Shown here piece after piece: positions 43,305 to 54,930 of a stretch of 64,000 nucleotides of DNA. Location of the stretch: contig OX442317.1 in the NCBI GenBank assembly GCA_949358305.1, forward strand, positions 15,566,491 to 15,630,490. Reading direction: 5' to 3'. Origin of the DNA: Strigamia acuminata. Lineage: Eukaryota; Arthropoda; Chilopoda; Geophilomorpha; Linotaeniidae. The first letter of the stretch is position 1, and the number at the start of each line of letters is the position of its first letter. The position numbers and the translations under genes were made by a program. The notes beneath the pieces are model-generated. The model ran no database searches, was not told where the DNA came from, and was given only the letters and a program-made list of their open reading frames with translations.

Positions 43305-46300
43305 AGTTGGCCTACTTCGGGGCTCTTAAACTTCGAATCTCCCTTTACCTCGTGGAAATTTCGGAGCTGCTTAAGGTAACTTTCCTTCCACAGCCTCCAA
43401 AACTCCCAGAGGTAAAGCCGTCTCTTCTTCTCTAGGCGCTGTAAGTCTTTTCTACGTATGGCGTGCAGAGGTCGGTTTATGACGAGCTTCGGCATACCGC
43501 CTGTCAAGAAGTTTTCGGGCGATAGAATATGACCTCCGTCCGGTTCCTCGTGGACATAAGAAAGCGGGCGTGAATTCAGCACCGAACTAACTTCTGCTGC
43601 CAACGTCTGTAGCGTTTCTAAATCAACGGTTCTACAAAGAAGCATCTTCCGTAGCTTGTCTTTTACTGAGCGGACGAGCCGCTCCCAGGCTCCGCCTGCC
43701 CATGGTGACAGAGGGGGTATAAACGACCAAATCACCCGTTTCTCGGAAAGCAAAGTCTTAATTCCGTCCCTAGCGATCAACTTCCCCCACGACTGTATCT
43801 CCAGACTTCCTCGCTCAAAGGTTTTTGCGTTGTCAGAGAAAATCTTCGCCGGATATCCAAATCTGGCTCCAAAACGTCGGAACGCAAGTAGGAACTTCTC
43901 TACTGACAAATCCTCAGAAACTTCCAGGTGAATTGCCCTCGTAGCTAAACAGGTAAATAGCAAAATGTAGACCTTCTTTCTCTTTTCTTTACTAGTGACT
44001 TTAAATGGTCCGAGGTGGTCAATGCCCGTGTTCTGGAACGGGGCTGCCGGCGTCACTCTCTCCATAGGAGGGTCTCCAATGGAAGGATTGTGACGTCCTA
44101 ACCTCTCTTTCTTGCAAATTAGGCAGCTTCTAATCACTGACTTAACTGTTCTGCGTCCTCGGATTACCCAATATCGATCTCGTACGCGATAAAGCGTTTC
44201 GCTTAAATCACCATGCATTAACTGCCGGTGCGCTCTCTTGATGATTAGCTTAGTGACCCAGCTGTCCGGATGGAGCAAAATGGGGTAAGCTTCATCAAAA
44301 CTAAGCACTGACTTTCCTAATCGACTTCTAAGTCTCAGAATATCTTTTTCGTCTAAGAAAATGTCAAAATTTTTCAAAATCGAGTTCTTGTGCACCTTCT
44401 CTTTCAGACTAGCGGCTGTCCGTTCGTCTCTAAAATGCACAATCTGCGCCAAGCGAATGATTTTCTCCTCGGCTGTCTCCATCTCGAGGAACTCGAGGTC
44501 CCTCCCACGCGAAGAAGAAGAAGGCACACAGCGCATCATAAATGCAAACACCCTAACAAGTCGACCAAATGAGCTAAAACGCTCAAAAAACTTGCCCGTA
44601 AACGCCTCCTCAACTGTTCCAGCAGCGTTCACTTTCTCCTTTCTTTCCTCTTCGGGAGGAAGAACGACGCTATCCAGATCAGCAGGAATGTCTTCTGGCT
44701 GACCCGGTCCGTCCCACCAGAGACGATTAGCCATGAGGCTTCTCGAATCGCAAGGTCTCGTCAAAACGTCGGCGGGGTTACAATCTGTGCGGATGTAACT
44801 CCATTGTTCTGGTTTAGACTTTTCCATCACCTCCGCTACCCTGTTGGACACGTAAGGTTTCCACCTATTCTTGTTGGACTTAATCCAACCCAGGGCTACC
44901 ATAGAATCCGAAAAATACTGGATTTTTCCAATCGGATAACTAGGTAAAAAGTCTTTAACGAGGTACTCAATCATTCTGACGCCAACTACGGTTGCGGTCA
45001 ATTCGAGACGTGGCAAGGACAATTTGGTCGTCGGGGCAATGCGACACTTACTCAGTAATAACTGACAATCACCCGACGCAGCGCGGATGTAAATAGCGCA
45101 CCCGTAAGCCTTTGGGCTCGCATCGCAATAAACTTCCAAGTCTAATGCTTGACCAGAAAAAGTCCCCATCCATCTCTTGACTTTCGCTTCCGTCAAATGT
45201 TGCAGATCAGTGTACCACTTGATCACTTGATCACTATCCTCTTTAGAAATCTTATCGTCCCACTTGATATCTCGACCCCACATAGATTGCATAAGCAATT
45301 TCATCGGCAAGATGACCGGTGCCAACAAGCCGAGCGGATCAAAGACAGATGCTACTAACGATAAAATACCTCTTCTGGATTTGGTAATCTCAACTCCTAC
45401 TGGAATCCTAAACATGATGGCATCTTCTTGTACCTTCCATACAATTCCAAGCATCTTGATGACATCTAAGTTCTCAAAAGTGTCTGCTCTCATGTGAAAG
45501 TCTTTCCCCTTAAGCGCATCAAAAACTTCAGCACTTGAGGTGGCCCACTTTACAAGAGGCAGCTGTCCCTCATCAAGAATCTTTCGCAAATTAATGCAAT
45601 GCTGTGTTGTCTTTGCGGCATTGTCGTCTCCGGACGTCAGGTCATCCATGTAAATGCCCTTGTCCAGAGCGTCTGCTTCCTTTGGAAAAAGGACTATATA
45701 TAGGCGCCCCTGCGCACGAATGACCGCGCAGAGTAAGAACGGAGATGAGTTGACCCCGAAGGGAACAACAATCATCCGCAACACCACTAAATACTTCCAA
45801 AGATTTTCCCAAGAATATTCATTTTCGAAATATTCATCAGAAACCCATAAAAATCTCAAATAATCGCAATGTTCTGTCTTAATTAAGACCTGAAGAAAGG
45901 CCTGTTTTATGTCAGCTATTGCAACCACACAGTAAAGTCGGAAACGAACAATTACTGGTACAATGTCAGGATTAAGGGAAGGGCCAGGATACAGGCAGTC
46001 GTTTAGAGAAGGTATTCCTTTCTTAGATGACGACGCGTTGAATACAACCCTAAACTTAGTCGTCTCCCTGTCCTCCTTAATCACCGGATGGTGAGGAATG
46101 ACATAAACTCCAGTCTTCTTATATCTCTCGTTCATGGGAACCACTTCGGCGTGCTCTTCCTTCACATACTCCCACATCGCCTTGTGATAACGCTCTTTGT
46201 GGTCGCTGTTGCTATCTATTCGTCGCAATGTATGAGATAACTGGTTAAGAGCCAGATCCCAATTCGACTCTAACGACCCAATTCGTTCATTAAACGGTAG

Positions 46301-48442
46301 ACACACCTCGTAGCGACCATTATCTCTCCTCGTGGTCGTCTTCTCAAACCTATCCCTAGTGAAATCAGAATCTCGCTCACCAGCGCTTATCCCAACAGCC
46401 TCTAGACTCCACAACTTCTCCAAGTCTCGATCAGTCTTAAGCTCACAGGTGCTTAAGCAAGAAACGTCGCGTGAGCTTTCGGAGAAGACATCAGTCGACC
46501 CAGCTGCACCTGATAACACCCATCCGAATATGGTGTTCACCAAACCCAAGCGATTATCCAGACGCTTTCGTCCATCAAGGCAGATTTCCCACCAAACATC
46601 GACACCAAGCAAGATATCAACATTGCCAGCGGATGAAGGTAAGTCTTCAGCCAGTTCGAATCCCAAATCCTTAACCTTCTGAATTGCTTCAGGGTTGGCT
46701 ATCCCATATACATGAGGTAGACTTCTTGCGCTTAAAGCTGTTACCTTGAGCTCCTTGGCTCCATATCTAGACTGAAGCAGGATATTATAGACATCATAAG
46801 ACGTCGAACCCGCGTTCTCTTCATTGAGGCGTTGCGCTGTGGCTTCAATCGACCCACAACTCTTTAATCTTATCCGGTCGGCTACACTCTTTAAGATGTA
46901 AGACCGATGACTACCCGGATCTAACATACCGCGTATCGTGTGAGAACCACCAGACTTAGTCTTTAACTCTGCTGTGAAAATCATCAGCTGAAGTGTTGAT
47001 GAGATCGCCAAAGAAACGTTTGCACTAACGTCTTTGGGCTTCTCAACACCACCTCCAGTCTTGACAACCAATTTCCTGCAAATGGAGGAATGGTGTCTAC
47101 CACCACACGTCCTGCAAGACGTCTTCAAGCGGCATCTAAGTGCTATATGTCCACTTTGTAGACAATTAAAACAAAGCCGGTTTTTCTGCGCTATGGCAGA
47201 CTTCTTCTCAACACTAAGTTCTTTCTTGCAGAAAGAATTAGCGTGGCTCTCTTTGCAAAAAATGCAAGTCGCGTTCTCTATGGTCACTCTTGGACTGGTC
47301 GAATCCTTTGTCCCTTGAGCGGATGCACAAGTGGACATTGTCCCTTTTCGTTGCTCTTTCTGTTCGGTTTTAACAACCTTGTCCTTTTTGATCTGTAAAA
47401 GACTAGAACCCATGACGTCTTCTACTTGCTCCAAGAGCTGAACCTCGGTGGCAAAGAAGTCTAAAATCGTCAATAAGTTCGAAGACTTTGTCCCGTGCAA
47501 CCTGTAAAACTGTGTTACTATCACAGAAGGAAACTTTCTTAACACCTGAGGTGCTAAAAGAAAGCCCGCTGTCTGAACAGGAACACTTAACTGTTCAAGC
47601 AACCTAATTGCTGCTGACACCTTGGTAAGCTGAGTCTTTACCGCCTTGACCGGGTGTACTTCAGTGACCGGTTTCATGTCTTTGAGAGACTTAAGCAAAG
47701 CTGTTCTTTGCGCTTCGTCATCCCCATAACTACGGATCAATTCACTACGAGCTAAGCCGTAGGAACCGTCAACTAGTGGAAACGCTGAGATCAGCGTCGA
47801 TGCCTCGCCGGCACACAAAGCCTGTAAGTATTGTAGCTTTTCCACTTCTGTTAATTCAGCATTAGAATGAACCGCTGAGTCAAAATTGTTTAGAAATGGG
47901 CGAAAACTAATCACATCTCCCTCAAACTTCTGCATTTCTAACTTCGGAAGCTTAGCATTCCGACTCTTTCGCACTAATTGCGAAGGACCACCTACTCCTG
48001 ACCCAATGGTCAAGTTTTGACTCGAATTGGCAGATACTACGGATGCATTCGCTGGATTTGCTGTCCAGTGAGGCACGAAACGTTGCGCCACTTGGCATCG
48101 GTGCTTAAGCACTGCCATAGGAGTTCCATATGACTCAATTTCTTTGAGGTTGGTCATGTATTGAACCCTAGGTATTCTCGCCTGCATAGTGTTAAGGTCA
48201 TCGACCATTTGTCGAATCTGTTGTCTACAAGCTAGACTCGTGGCTTCCAGTTCTCCCGGATCGGTCATGTTCTTAGACTCCTTTAGAAGTTCCTCCACGG
48301 CAACTCCTATTGTCTCAAAACGAGAGGTCATCATTTCCAGTTCCTCTTCTGGTGTCAAAGTCCCTTGAGTAGGAGAAGTCCTCCCTGGTGGCGGCGTTGT
48401 AGTCATGCTGAGTGCACCTGAAACTACAAAGCAGCAAGACAA
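43305..48442 (-). pseudogene. gag-pol: Element B BEL/Pao polyprotein, C-terminus cut off by element C
   Basis: About 1712 codons of continuous frame. Approximate order: gag with a DUF1759-like core near residues 165-285; Cys/His knuckles near 390-460 (C-F-N-C-L-Q-S-G-H-I-A-L-R-C); BEL-type protease motif L-D-P-G-S-H near 504; reverse transcriptase with Y-M-D-D near 930; RNase H with Y-C-D-A-S-P near 1104; integrase zinc domain and core (D in G-I-D-H-L-G-P, D in F-S-D-N-A-K, E in G-A-W-E-R-L). The frame then runs into the LTR of C, giving 75 foreign codons before a stop. The real C-terminus lies at 17982-18155. Without C the gene looks intact. Confidence 0.92.
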
Positions 48443-48994
48443 TTACTGAGGTAAGACTTCCTACACAGACTAACAACACGCTACGTGCGCTATTTAAAAA
48501 TAAATGGTCCCGTGCGTTATTAAAGACCTGCGCTTTAATTCAAACAAACATGAAAAATTATAAGATTACGAAATTCGTCAATATTTAACAAAATTAACCA
48601 ATTTTTTTGTCAAATTTGGTCAAAATTTAGTCAATTTCCATCAAAATTCGTCAATTTTCAACAACATTTCGTCAATTTTCAACAACATTTCGTCAATTTT
48701 TAACAACATTTCGTCAATTTTTTAACAATATCTTCGGAGACTTGACAATTGGTCCCGCGCGTAACGACGATCATGTTTCGGAAACGTAACAATCGGCCCC
48801 ATGGGCTATACGGGACCCACACGTTATTCACAAAATCCGCATTCATCCCCACGCCTTAAAACAAGTCCGCGCGCTATTAAAGACCCGCAGAGTAATCACA
48901 GATATACTGTATACAGTATATGCATTTTTTTTCTGTTTTGTTTCTTTTTCTTTTCAATCCGTTTGAATATTCATATTTGTTTGTTTCCTGTCAG
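48443..48994. other. Element B 5' flank, leader-like, with tandem repeat and palindrome
   Basis: No ORF. About 48644-48726 is a short tandem repeat (unit of 21-22 bases containing acaacatttcgtcaattt, three to four copies). Tracts with tattaaagacc occur at about 48517 and 48879. A perfect 20-base palindrome lies at 48902-48921. No LTR matching B is seen, so the boundary between B and the host sequence is unresolved. A T-rich tract ending in cag (48992-48994) precedes the first gene exon. Confidence 0.5.
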
Positions 48995-49009
48995 GCCGCG
49001 TCCGAAGTC

Positions 49010-49359
49010 ATGTCGAACGTCTTGTTTCGAGTCGCACAATGCATCGCGTCTTCCGGGGCACCGGACCATGAACCCGCAACTGCAACGGTAGGCTAAAGAA
49101 TCAAAGTCGAGTTTACAAGAGTGTTCTTGACTCTCATGTTTCCGACACGATCGGCGCAGACGAAATGTGAAAACGACCAACCAACGCGCGTCATCTCGAG
49201 TTAGGCGCGCACATCAAATGCGTGCTCTTTACCGACACATTTAATGTCAGGGTCTATTTAAATTTAATTCATTTATTGGTTAATTTTTTCCTTTTCTTTT
49301 TTTTTATTACAAGTTAGTCATTTTAATTGTGGGCGTCTTTTTGGCCCCCTTTTTTATTT

Positions 49360-49390
<31 letters not shown>

Positions 49391-52300
49391 TTTTTTAATT
49401 ATGCACACATTTGTAATTATATTTACTCGTTTCTTACCAGGACGGACCCAACGACGACGGTGCCTTGGACCTATCACAAAGCACGGGGCATTCCGTGTGG
49501 TCATCGAGCCTGCCACAAACGTGAGTTCCACGCGCTCTTCGGGTCTTGCACGCAACGTCTCACAATTTATTTATTTTTTTTTTTTTTTAGAGAAACGGAT
49601 GGGACGGCGGATGAGATTGTGGGGGGGGTTGTGGATGAGATCGTGGAGGAGGTGGGGAAGGAGATGGTGGTGGAAGAGACTGTGTCGGAGAAGAAGGTGG
49701 AGAAGGAGATGGCGGTGGAAGAGACTGTGTCGGAGAAGAAGGTGGAGAAGGAGATGGCGGTGGAAGAGACTGTGTCGGAGACGGAGAAGGAGAAGGCGGT
49801 GGGAGAGACTGTGTCGGAGAAGAAGGTGGAAAAGGAGATGGCGGTGGAAGAGACTGTGTCGGAGACGGAGAAGGAGAAGGCGGTGGAAGAGACTGTGTCG
49901 GAGAAGAAGGTGGAAAAGGAGATGGCGGTGGAAGAGACTGTGTCGGAGACGGAGAAGGAGAAGGCGGTGGAAGAGACTGTGTCGGAGAAGAAGGTGGAAA
50001 AGGAGATGGCGGTGGAAGAGACTGTGTCGGAGACGGAGAAGGAGAAGGCGGTGGAAGAGACTGTGTCGGAGAAGAAGGTGGAAAAGGAGATGGCGGTGGA
50101 AGAGACTGTGTCGGAGACGGAGAAGGAGAAGGCGGTGGAAGAGACTGTGTCGGGGAAGGAGGTGGAGAAGGAGATGGCGGTGGAAGAGACTGTGTCGGAG
50201 ACGGAGAAGGAGAAGGAGATGGTGGTGGAAGAGACTGTGTCGGAGAAGAAGGTGGAAAAGGAGATGGCGGTGGAAGAGACTGTGTCGGAGACGGAGAAGG
50301 AGAAGGAGATGGTGGTGGAAGAGACTGTGTCGGAGAAGGAGGTGGAGAAGGAGAAGGCGGTGGAAGAGACTGTGTCGGAGAAGAAGGTGGAGAAGGAGAT
50401 GGTGGTGGAAGAGACAGTGGAGGAGATGGGAATAGTGTGGCCGGAGATGGAGGTGGAGTTGGAAAAGGAGAAGGAGACGTGGAAGGAAACGGCGGTGGAA
50501 GAGGCAGTGGAGGAGAAGGAAAAGGAGAAGGAGACGGCGACGGCATCGAAGAAGAGGATGTGTGTGAGGAAAGGGGATGCGAAAAAGAAACGGAAGACCG
50601 TTGAGAAGGTGGAAAAGGAAGTATTCGAGGTAACGTAGTAACTGACCATTTTATTTTGACAATCAACGTGATCGCGTTCTAATTTGAAATTGAAAAGCGA
50701 TCACGTTGATTTGACGTAAATTAATAATTCCCGCGCGCGCGCACTATAATTTAACCCGCAAATTTAATTTGCCGCGCGCGCATTGAGCGGATTGATCGTA
50801 TGAATCCGACCCGCGCACAAACTTGGATTCGACATGCAATATCGTATATTTATTTGCCCGTCTGTTTGTTCGTTTATTCATTTATTTATTTTTTTTTTCT
50901 CCAGTCGTTGCCCAGCACATCAGGGTGCACTTGGACGATGCCAAGCGTTGTGACGGTCCCGTCGTCACCAGACCTGTCACCGCCGCGGTCGCCACCACTT
51001 CAACCAACGGCGACATTAGGCAAAATGCCTTTAATGTGCCCCGTCGTGAGGTTGGAACGGCTGCAATTGCCGATCCTCACACCAATACCACGTCCTATCA
51101 TGTCGGCGCCGTGCCCGGTTATGTCGACGCCGTGTTTCACCGTGCCACCATCTGCGCCCATCGCCCCCCCGCCGCCGCAAGAACAGCAACTGGCGCGTGT
51201 CATCACCAAGCCGCGAAGATCCGCGTCGAAGCGGCCCGCATCACCGTCATGGGAACCCGCGTCGAAAAGGTCGGAACAATTCGAAAGCCGTGAGACTCGA
51301 GTCACGCGGTCGACGGAAAAGGTAACCTGTCTGGTCTATTTGTCTTTGATCGTTTGTTCAATCGTTCCTTCCATTTCTTTCAGATACGAAAGGCATCTGC
51401 ATCCCAGGGCTCGGTGGTGCCGTCTGGCAGGGCAGGACCGAGTGGGCTTCCGTCCAACCTTCCGTCCAACTTGTCGATAGAGTTGGATCGACGGTTCGGA
51501 GAGTTTCAGAAATGGGTGCTCCGGAAGGTGGGGAAGGTGGGGACGGGGGCGGTGCCAACACGGCAACGACGCCAGGGTGGAGGGAAAGGAAAGAAGGGAG
51601 AAAAACTCCAGACAGAGGGCGGGAAGTCGTTTTATTGTGCTCTGTGCGCCAAACAACCGGGTAATGAGAAACATACATTTGTTTATTTGTTTGTTTATTT
51701 TTTGTCTAATTTTTATTTTTTTTTTCCTTTCCTCTCCCGCGTACCTTAGGGGTGTCGAAATACGGGTATTTTAGCGAGGACGCATACCGCCATTGGCGTC
51801 AACATCACCACCTAGACGCAGTTAAGCGCGAGGATGAAATCTCTAAGAGAGTCAGGAAACATCTGCGGGACTATTCGCGTAGACCCGATCTCCTGTTGCC
51901 GGTGGGTATTTAATCAATTAGTCGATTCGTTTTATTTATTTATTTATTTATTTATTTATTTTTTCCTCTGTTTCCTAGAAGTTGAAAAAAATGCACAAGG
52001 CCCTGAAACGGTGCCCATTCTGCATTGCGAGGCCTGTGGTTGACCGACTAGAGGACCACTGGTTGGTCAAACACAGATATCGCATTGCATGGGCACCGGG
52101 GATGGGAGAGGGAGAGGGAGAGCGCGTCGGAGACAACGACGACAACGACGACAACGACGGTGATTCGGCGTCACGTTCATCATCTTTTCAACGAGGCGAT
52201 GCGCAGGGAGAGGAACGGGTGTTGCGATCGAGGGTGGTTCCCGTTGCGGAAGGGGGCAGCGAACCCAACAACGATCCCAACTATTGGGACGATAACCACG

Positions 52301-52935
52301 AAATGAAAATCTTTCGTGATGGGAGTATGCGGTTCTCCATTCATTCGCTTACTCTCCTGCTCTTTACGATACGGGCTCAGGTTCAGGCGGAACAAGTATA
52401 TATATTTTTATTTTTATTTTTATTTTTATTTATTTATTTATGTATATATTTTTTTTTATTTTTTATTTTTTTTTAGTATTGGGACGATCCCGACATCAAG
52501 ACCCACTTACTCCGGATGCTGGGGATGTTAAACCAATGGAACGACATGTCGGTGAGTGAATCTACCGCGCGCGTCTACGTCGACACTTTTCAGATATTGA
52601 TTTTCCCGTTTTATTTGCAGAATAAAGATTTCTCGTTCAGTGAAGAGGTGCTGATGAAGGAGAGGTTTGTTGTCGTCGACGAGCCCGAGAACGACGAAGG
52701 AGAGGGGCGTGAAGAAGAGAGACGCCGGGAAGAAGAGCGTGAAACAGGTGAAACGTGTGAAGAGGAAAAAGAAGACGACGAAGATTACAGAAACTCTGAA
52801 TTTGAGGACGATGCGGAAAGTGATGAGGACGAAGACGAAGAAAAGAAACTGGCGAGGAAGGAGAAAGAGAAACGGGCAAGGAGCAAGAGAAAGAGGAAAG
52901 GAAAGGGAAAGTCGAGCGCCGGAAAGAAAAAGTGA
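49010..52935 (+). CDS. Nine-exon gene, acidic-repeat protein with two Cys/His finger-like modules
   Basis: Exons inferred from frame continuity and GT-AG sites: 49010-49087, 49441-49520, 49591-50629, 50905-51321, 51384-51660, 51750-51901, 51979-52395, 52477-52551, 52621-52935, about 949 aa. The exon with the ATG may begin at 48995 after a cag acceptor. Exon 3 encodes about 17 units of 13-15 residues (E-E-T-V-S-E-x-x…), rich in Glu, Val and Lys. Exons 5-6 hold C-A-L-C followed by H-W-R-Q-H-H-H, and exon 7 holds C-P-F-C followed by H-W-L-V-K-H, two C2H2-like modules. The C-terminus is acidic, then a Lys/Arg tail suited to nuclear import. A nuclear DNA- or RNA-binding role is inferred. I do not recognise the family. 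Introns carry T-rich tetranucleotide repeats. Confidence 0.7.
49666..50420 (+). repeat. Coding minisatellite, alternating 45-bp and 39-bp units
   Basis: About 17 units inside exon 3 of the nine-exon gene. The two unit types (ending in k-v-e-k-e-m-a-v or t-e-k-e-k-a-v) alternate, giving an 84-bp higher-order repeat. Because both unit lengths are multiples of three and lack stops in most frames, long spurious ORFs of about 360 codons arise in another plus frame and in two minus frames. Confidence 0.9.
50661..50711. repeat. Intronic 15-bp perfect inverted repeat
   Basis: 50661-50675 and 50697-50711 are exact reverse complements with a 21-base loop, inside the third intron of the nine-exon gene. 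Two GCGCGCGC tracts lie just downstream (about 50733 and 50773). A stem in the pre-mRNA is possible; no function is evident. Confidence 0.7.
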
Positions 52936-54192
52936 ATTCGCCTAATCTGCTCCTCAAATGTACGAATACATGTTTTAAATTTAATTTTAATTTATTTCAC
53001 TCCTTTAAAACTCGTTCAATATTATTTTTATTTTTATAAATGATAATGATTTATTTCAACGTCAAACCTCAAAAATAAAAAAGTCTTGCAGGTGGTTTGA
53101 TTTATAAAAGTTTTTGTTTTTGAGTTTTAAAATCAAAACCAGGTTCGATGTTGGAATAGATCGCGATAATTGGGTTCGTTTGATTGATTGTCAGTTTTTT
53201 TTTTTACAGACAAATGGGCACGTCGGTGTTTGATAGCGACGCAATCGTGTTGTTCGTTGTTCGAGCGCATCATTTTTCGGCACCCCCAATCACAACGATG
53301 TCTTCTCTCGCACACGTGGAATGTGGCAGCCTCGTCCACGTCGAGTCTGGTTCGAGTGGACTCTGACAAAACAGCGAAGCTACTCGAATTCTCGACGTCA
53401 GTGTGTTTGGTGTCGTTGTTTCGGTCACACGAGTGGCGCCCTCTTCACGTCCGCGCGGAGAAACGCTAAAAATTGCGGACAGGGTTCCAAAACAATCAAC
53501 GGTCATTCACAGCGAATTACTAATCTGACAATAATTTCGGTGTTCTTGGTGTTGTTTTTGATTACGGTGTTGTTCTTTTTAACAATCAAGCATGGTTCTG
53601 CGTTTAAAACACACCGATTTTATTTCTTTTTGTGCTTGTTTGTTTTTTTTTTTTTTTTTTTTAATTTTATTAGATTTCAAACAAACAGTTTTCCGGATCG
53701 AAACTAATTTTTTTTTTGCTTATATTTAATACTTCTGATAAAAAATAATAATTTATATTTTTCTGAGTTTACAACTTGCAGTTTTATTTTAGTTTTGGTG
53801 TGGTAGCATTTAATATTTGCGTGTTTGTTTGTTTGTTTGAATCTCGATTAGTCTGGTATAAAAGATGTTATGTTATGTTTGTTTATTTAATGCTGAATTT
53901 TAACAATATTGATTTAAAAAAATAATCGATAGATAATTTAACATGTGCATGTTAATTACAAACGAGTTTTAATGATTAAATATGATTATGAAAATTAAAA
54001 TTAAAATTGAAAACGATTTGAAAAATTAAAAATGATTTATTCACAAAAAAATAAAGAAATATATATATATATATATAAAAACGAGTTGTTTACAAAAAAA
54101 AAGGAAAAAAAAAAAAAAAATTAAAAATTAACATGGAAAATGGAAAATTACAAATGAGTGAACATGGAAAATTTAAAATTTAAAAATTGAGA

Positions 54193-54243
<51 letters not shown>
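52936..54243. other. Intergenic stretch, A+T-rich, no supported gene
   Basis: 53190-53470 is G+C-richer with overlapping ORFs on both strands (up to 93 codons, plus strand) and a T-tract plus acag at about 53197-53209 that could be an acceptor, but no frame stands out. The rest is low complexity: an (AT)n at 54058-54077, A-runs, and a 41-base T run at 54196-54236. Confidence 0.5.
54196..54236 (-). repeat. Homopolymer run, 41 T (poly-A on the minus strand)
   Basis: On the minus strand this is a run of 41 A starting seven bases after the stop codon of the Ala-rich gene at 54244-54876. Confidence 0.9.
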
Positions 54244-54659
54244 TTAAATAAAATTGAAGTGACGAGTTGCCATCTCGGCCGCGAACAGAGTTGCCCGTCG
54301 CACCTCCTCGGCTGCTTCACATGAGGCTACGGCGGCATCGACAGCCTCTTCAATGGCGGCCACGACGTTGGGGTCAGTGCCGTTGGCCGACGCGACGACC
54401 CCTGCCACCGCCGCCACCGACTCCCGTGTCGCTCTAATCGACTGCGACAGAGTCATTGCCGCTGCGGCAGCCGCCGTGGCCACCATGATCAAGGACAACG
54501 CCGGGTCCTCCACTTGGGCGGCGAACTCGACCGACCCAATCGCGCGCGCAGTTGCAAGCGCGCGTCCTCCTGCCTCCGCCGACGCACAAAGCGCCGCAAT
54601 TCGATGTTGCATTATCGGCGGCTGTGGTGGCGGCAGAAGGCTGCAACAAAGAATAAATA

Positions 54660-54698
<39 letters not shown>

Positions 54699-54876
54699 CG
54701 ACCAATCGTGTCAATTTGCAATTTACTCACCTCGGTTGGGCGTCGCGTCTAAGTGCGAACTGCTGAGGGCGGGGTAGGGGCGACGCCCACCTCTCGTTAA
54801 TCGAGGGGACACCCCTCCACGCCGCCCTACCCCGTCCTCTGATTCGACGCGATCGTTCATCATCACTGTCTGCCAT
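54244..54876 (-). CDS. Two-exon small Ala-rich protein, unknown
   Basis: Exon 54876-54731 begins with ATG directly after a T-rich tract ending in tag. The donor gtgagt follows at 54730 and exon 54640-54244 starts after ttgttgcag; the frame continues across. About 177 aa. The first 49 residues are Arg/Asp/Ser-rich. The rest is strongly Ala/Val/Glu-rich and looks helical (A-x-x-x-A patterns, several poly-Ala steps), like a bundle or repeat-helix domain. No signal peptide. Not recognised. The intron contains (AATC)n. The real start may be in an upstream exon if the tag-ATG is an ordinary internal acceptor. Confidence 0.6.
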
Positions 54877-54899
54877 CTAGGAAACGAAAATATAAAAAA

Positions 54900-54930
<31 letters not shown>

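Larger units (their letters stand above)
17932..48442 (-). mobile_element. Element B: BEL/Pao retrotransposon split by element C
   Basis: The minus-strand BEL/Pao polyprotein runs 48442-43305, is interrupted by element C, and resumes at 18155-17982 with the missing C-terminal domain, then a purine-rich tract and a probable 3' LTR. The AGTT duplication at 18152-18155 and 43305-43308 proves that the two halves were once contiguous. No matching 5' LTR is visible to the right of 48442, so the element is 5'-truncated or its LTR boundary there is unrecognisable. Confidence 0.85.

Noticed and set aside
48644-48726. CRISPR-like array
   Set aside because: Units are contiguous with no unique spacers, and the context is eukaryotic.
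49329-50435. A 368-codon Arg/Trp-rich plus-strand ORF and two minus-strand ORFs of about 360 codons over the same repeat
   Set aside because: They are frame shadows of the acidic repeat exon; only the Glu/Val frame joins to flanking exons by GT-AG sites.
53188-53469. A coding exon on the plus strand
   Set aside because: A T-tract plus acag precedes it, but frames on both strands are open for similar lengths and no donor or partner exon fits convincingly.
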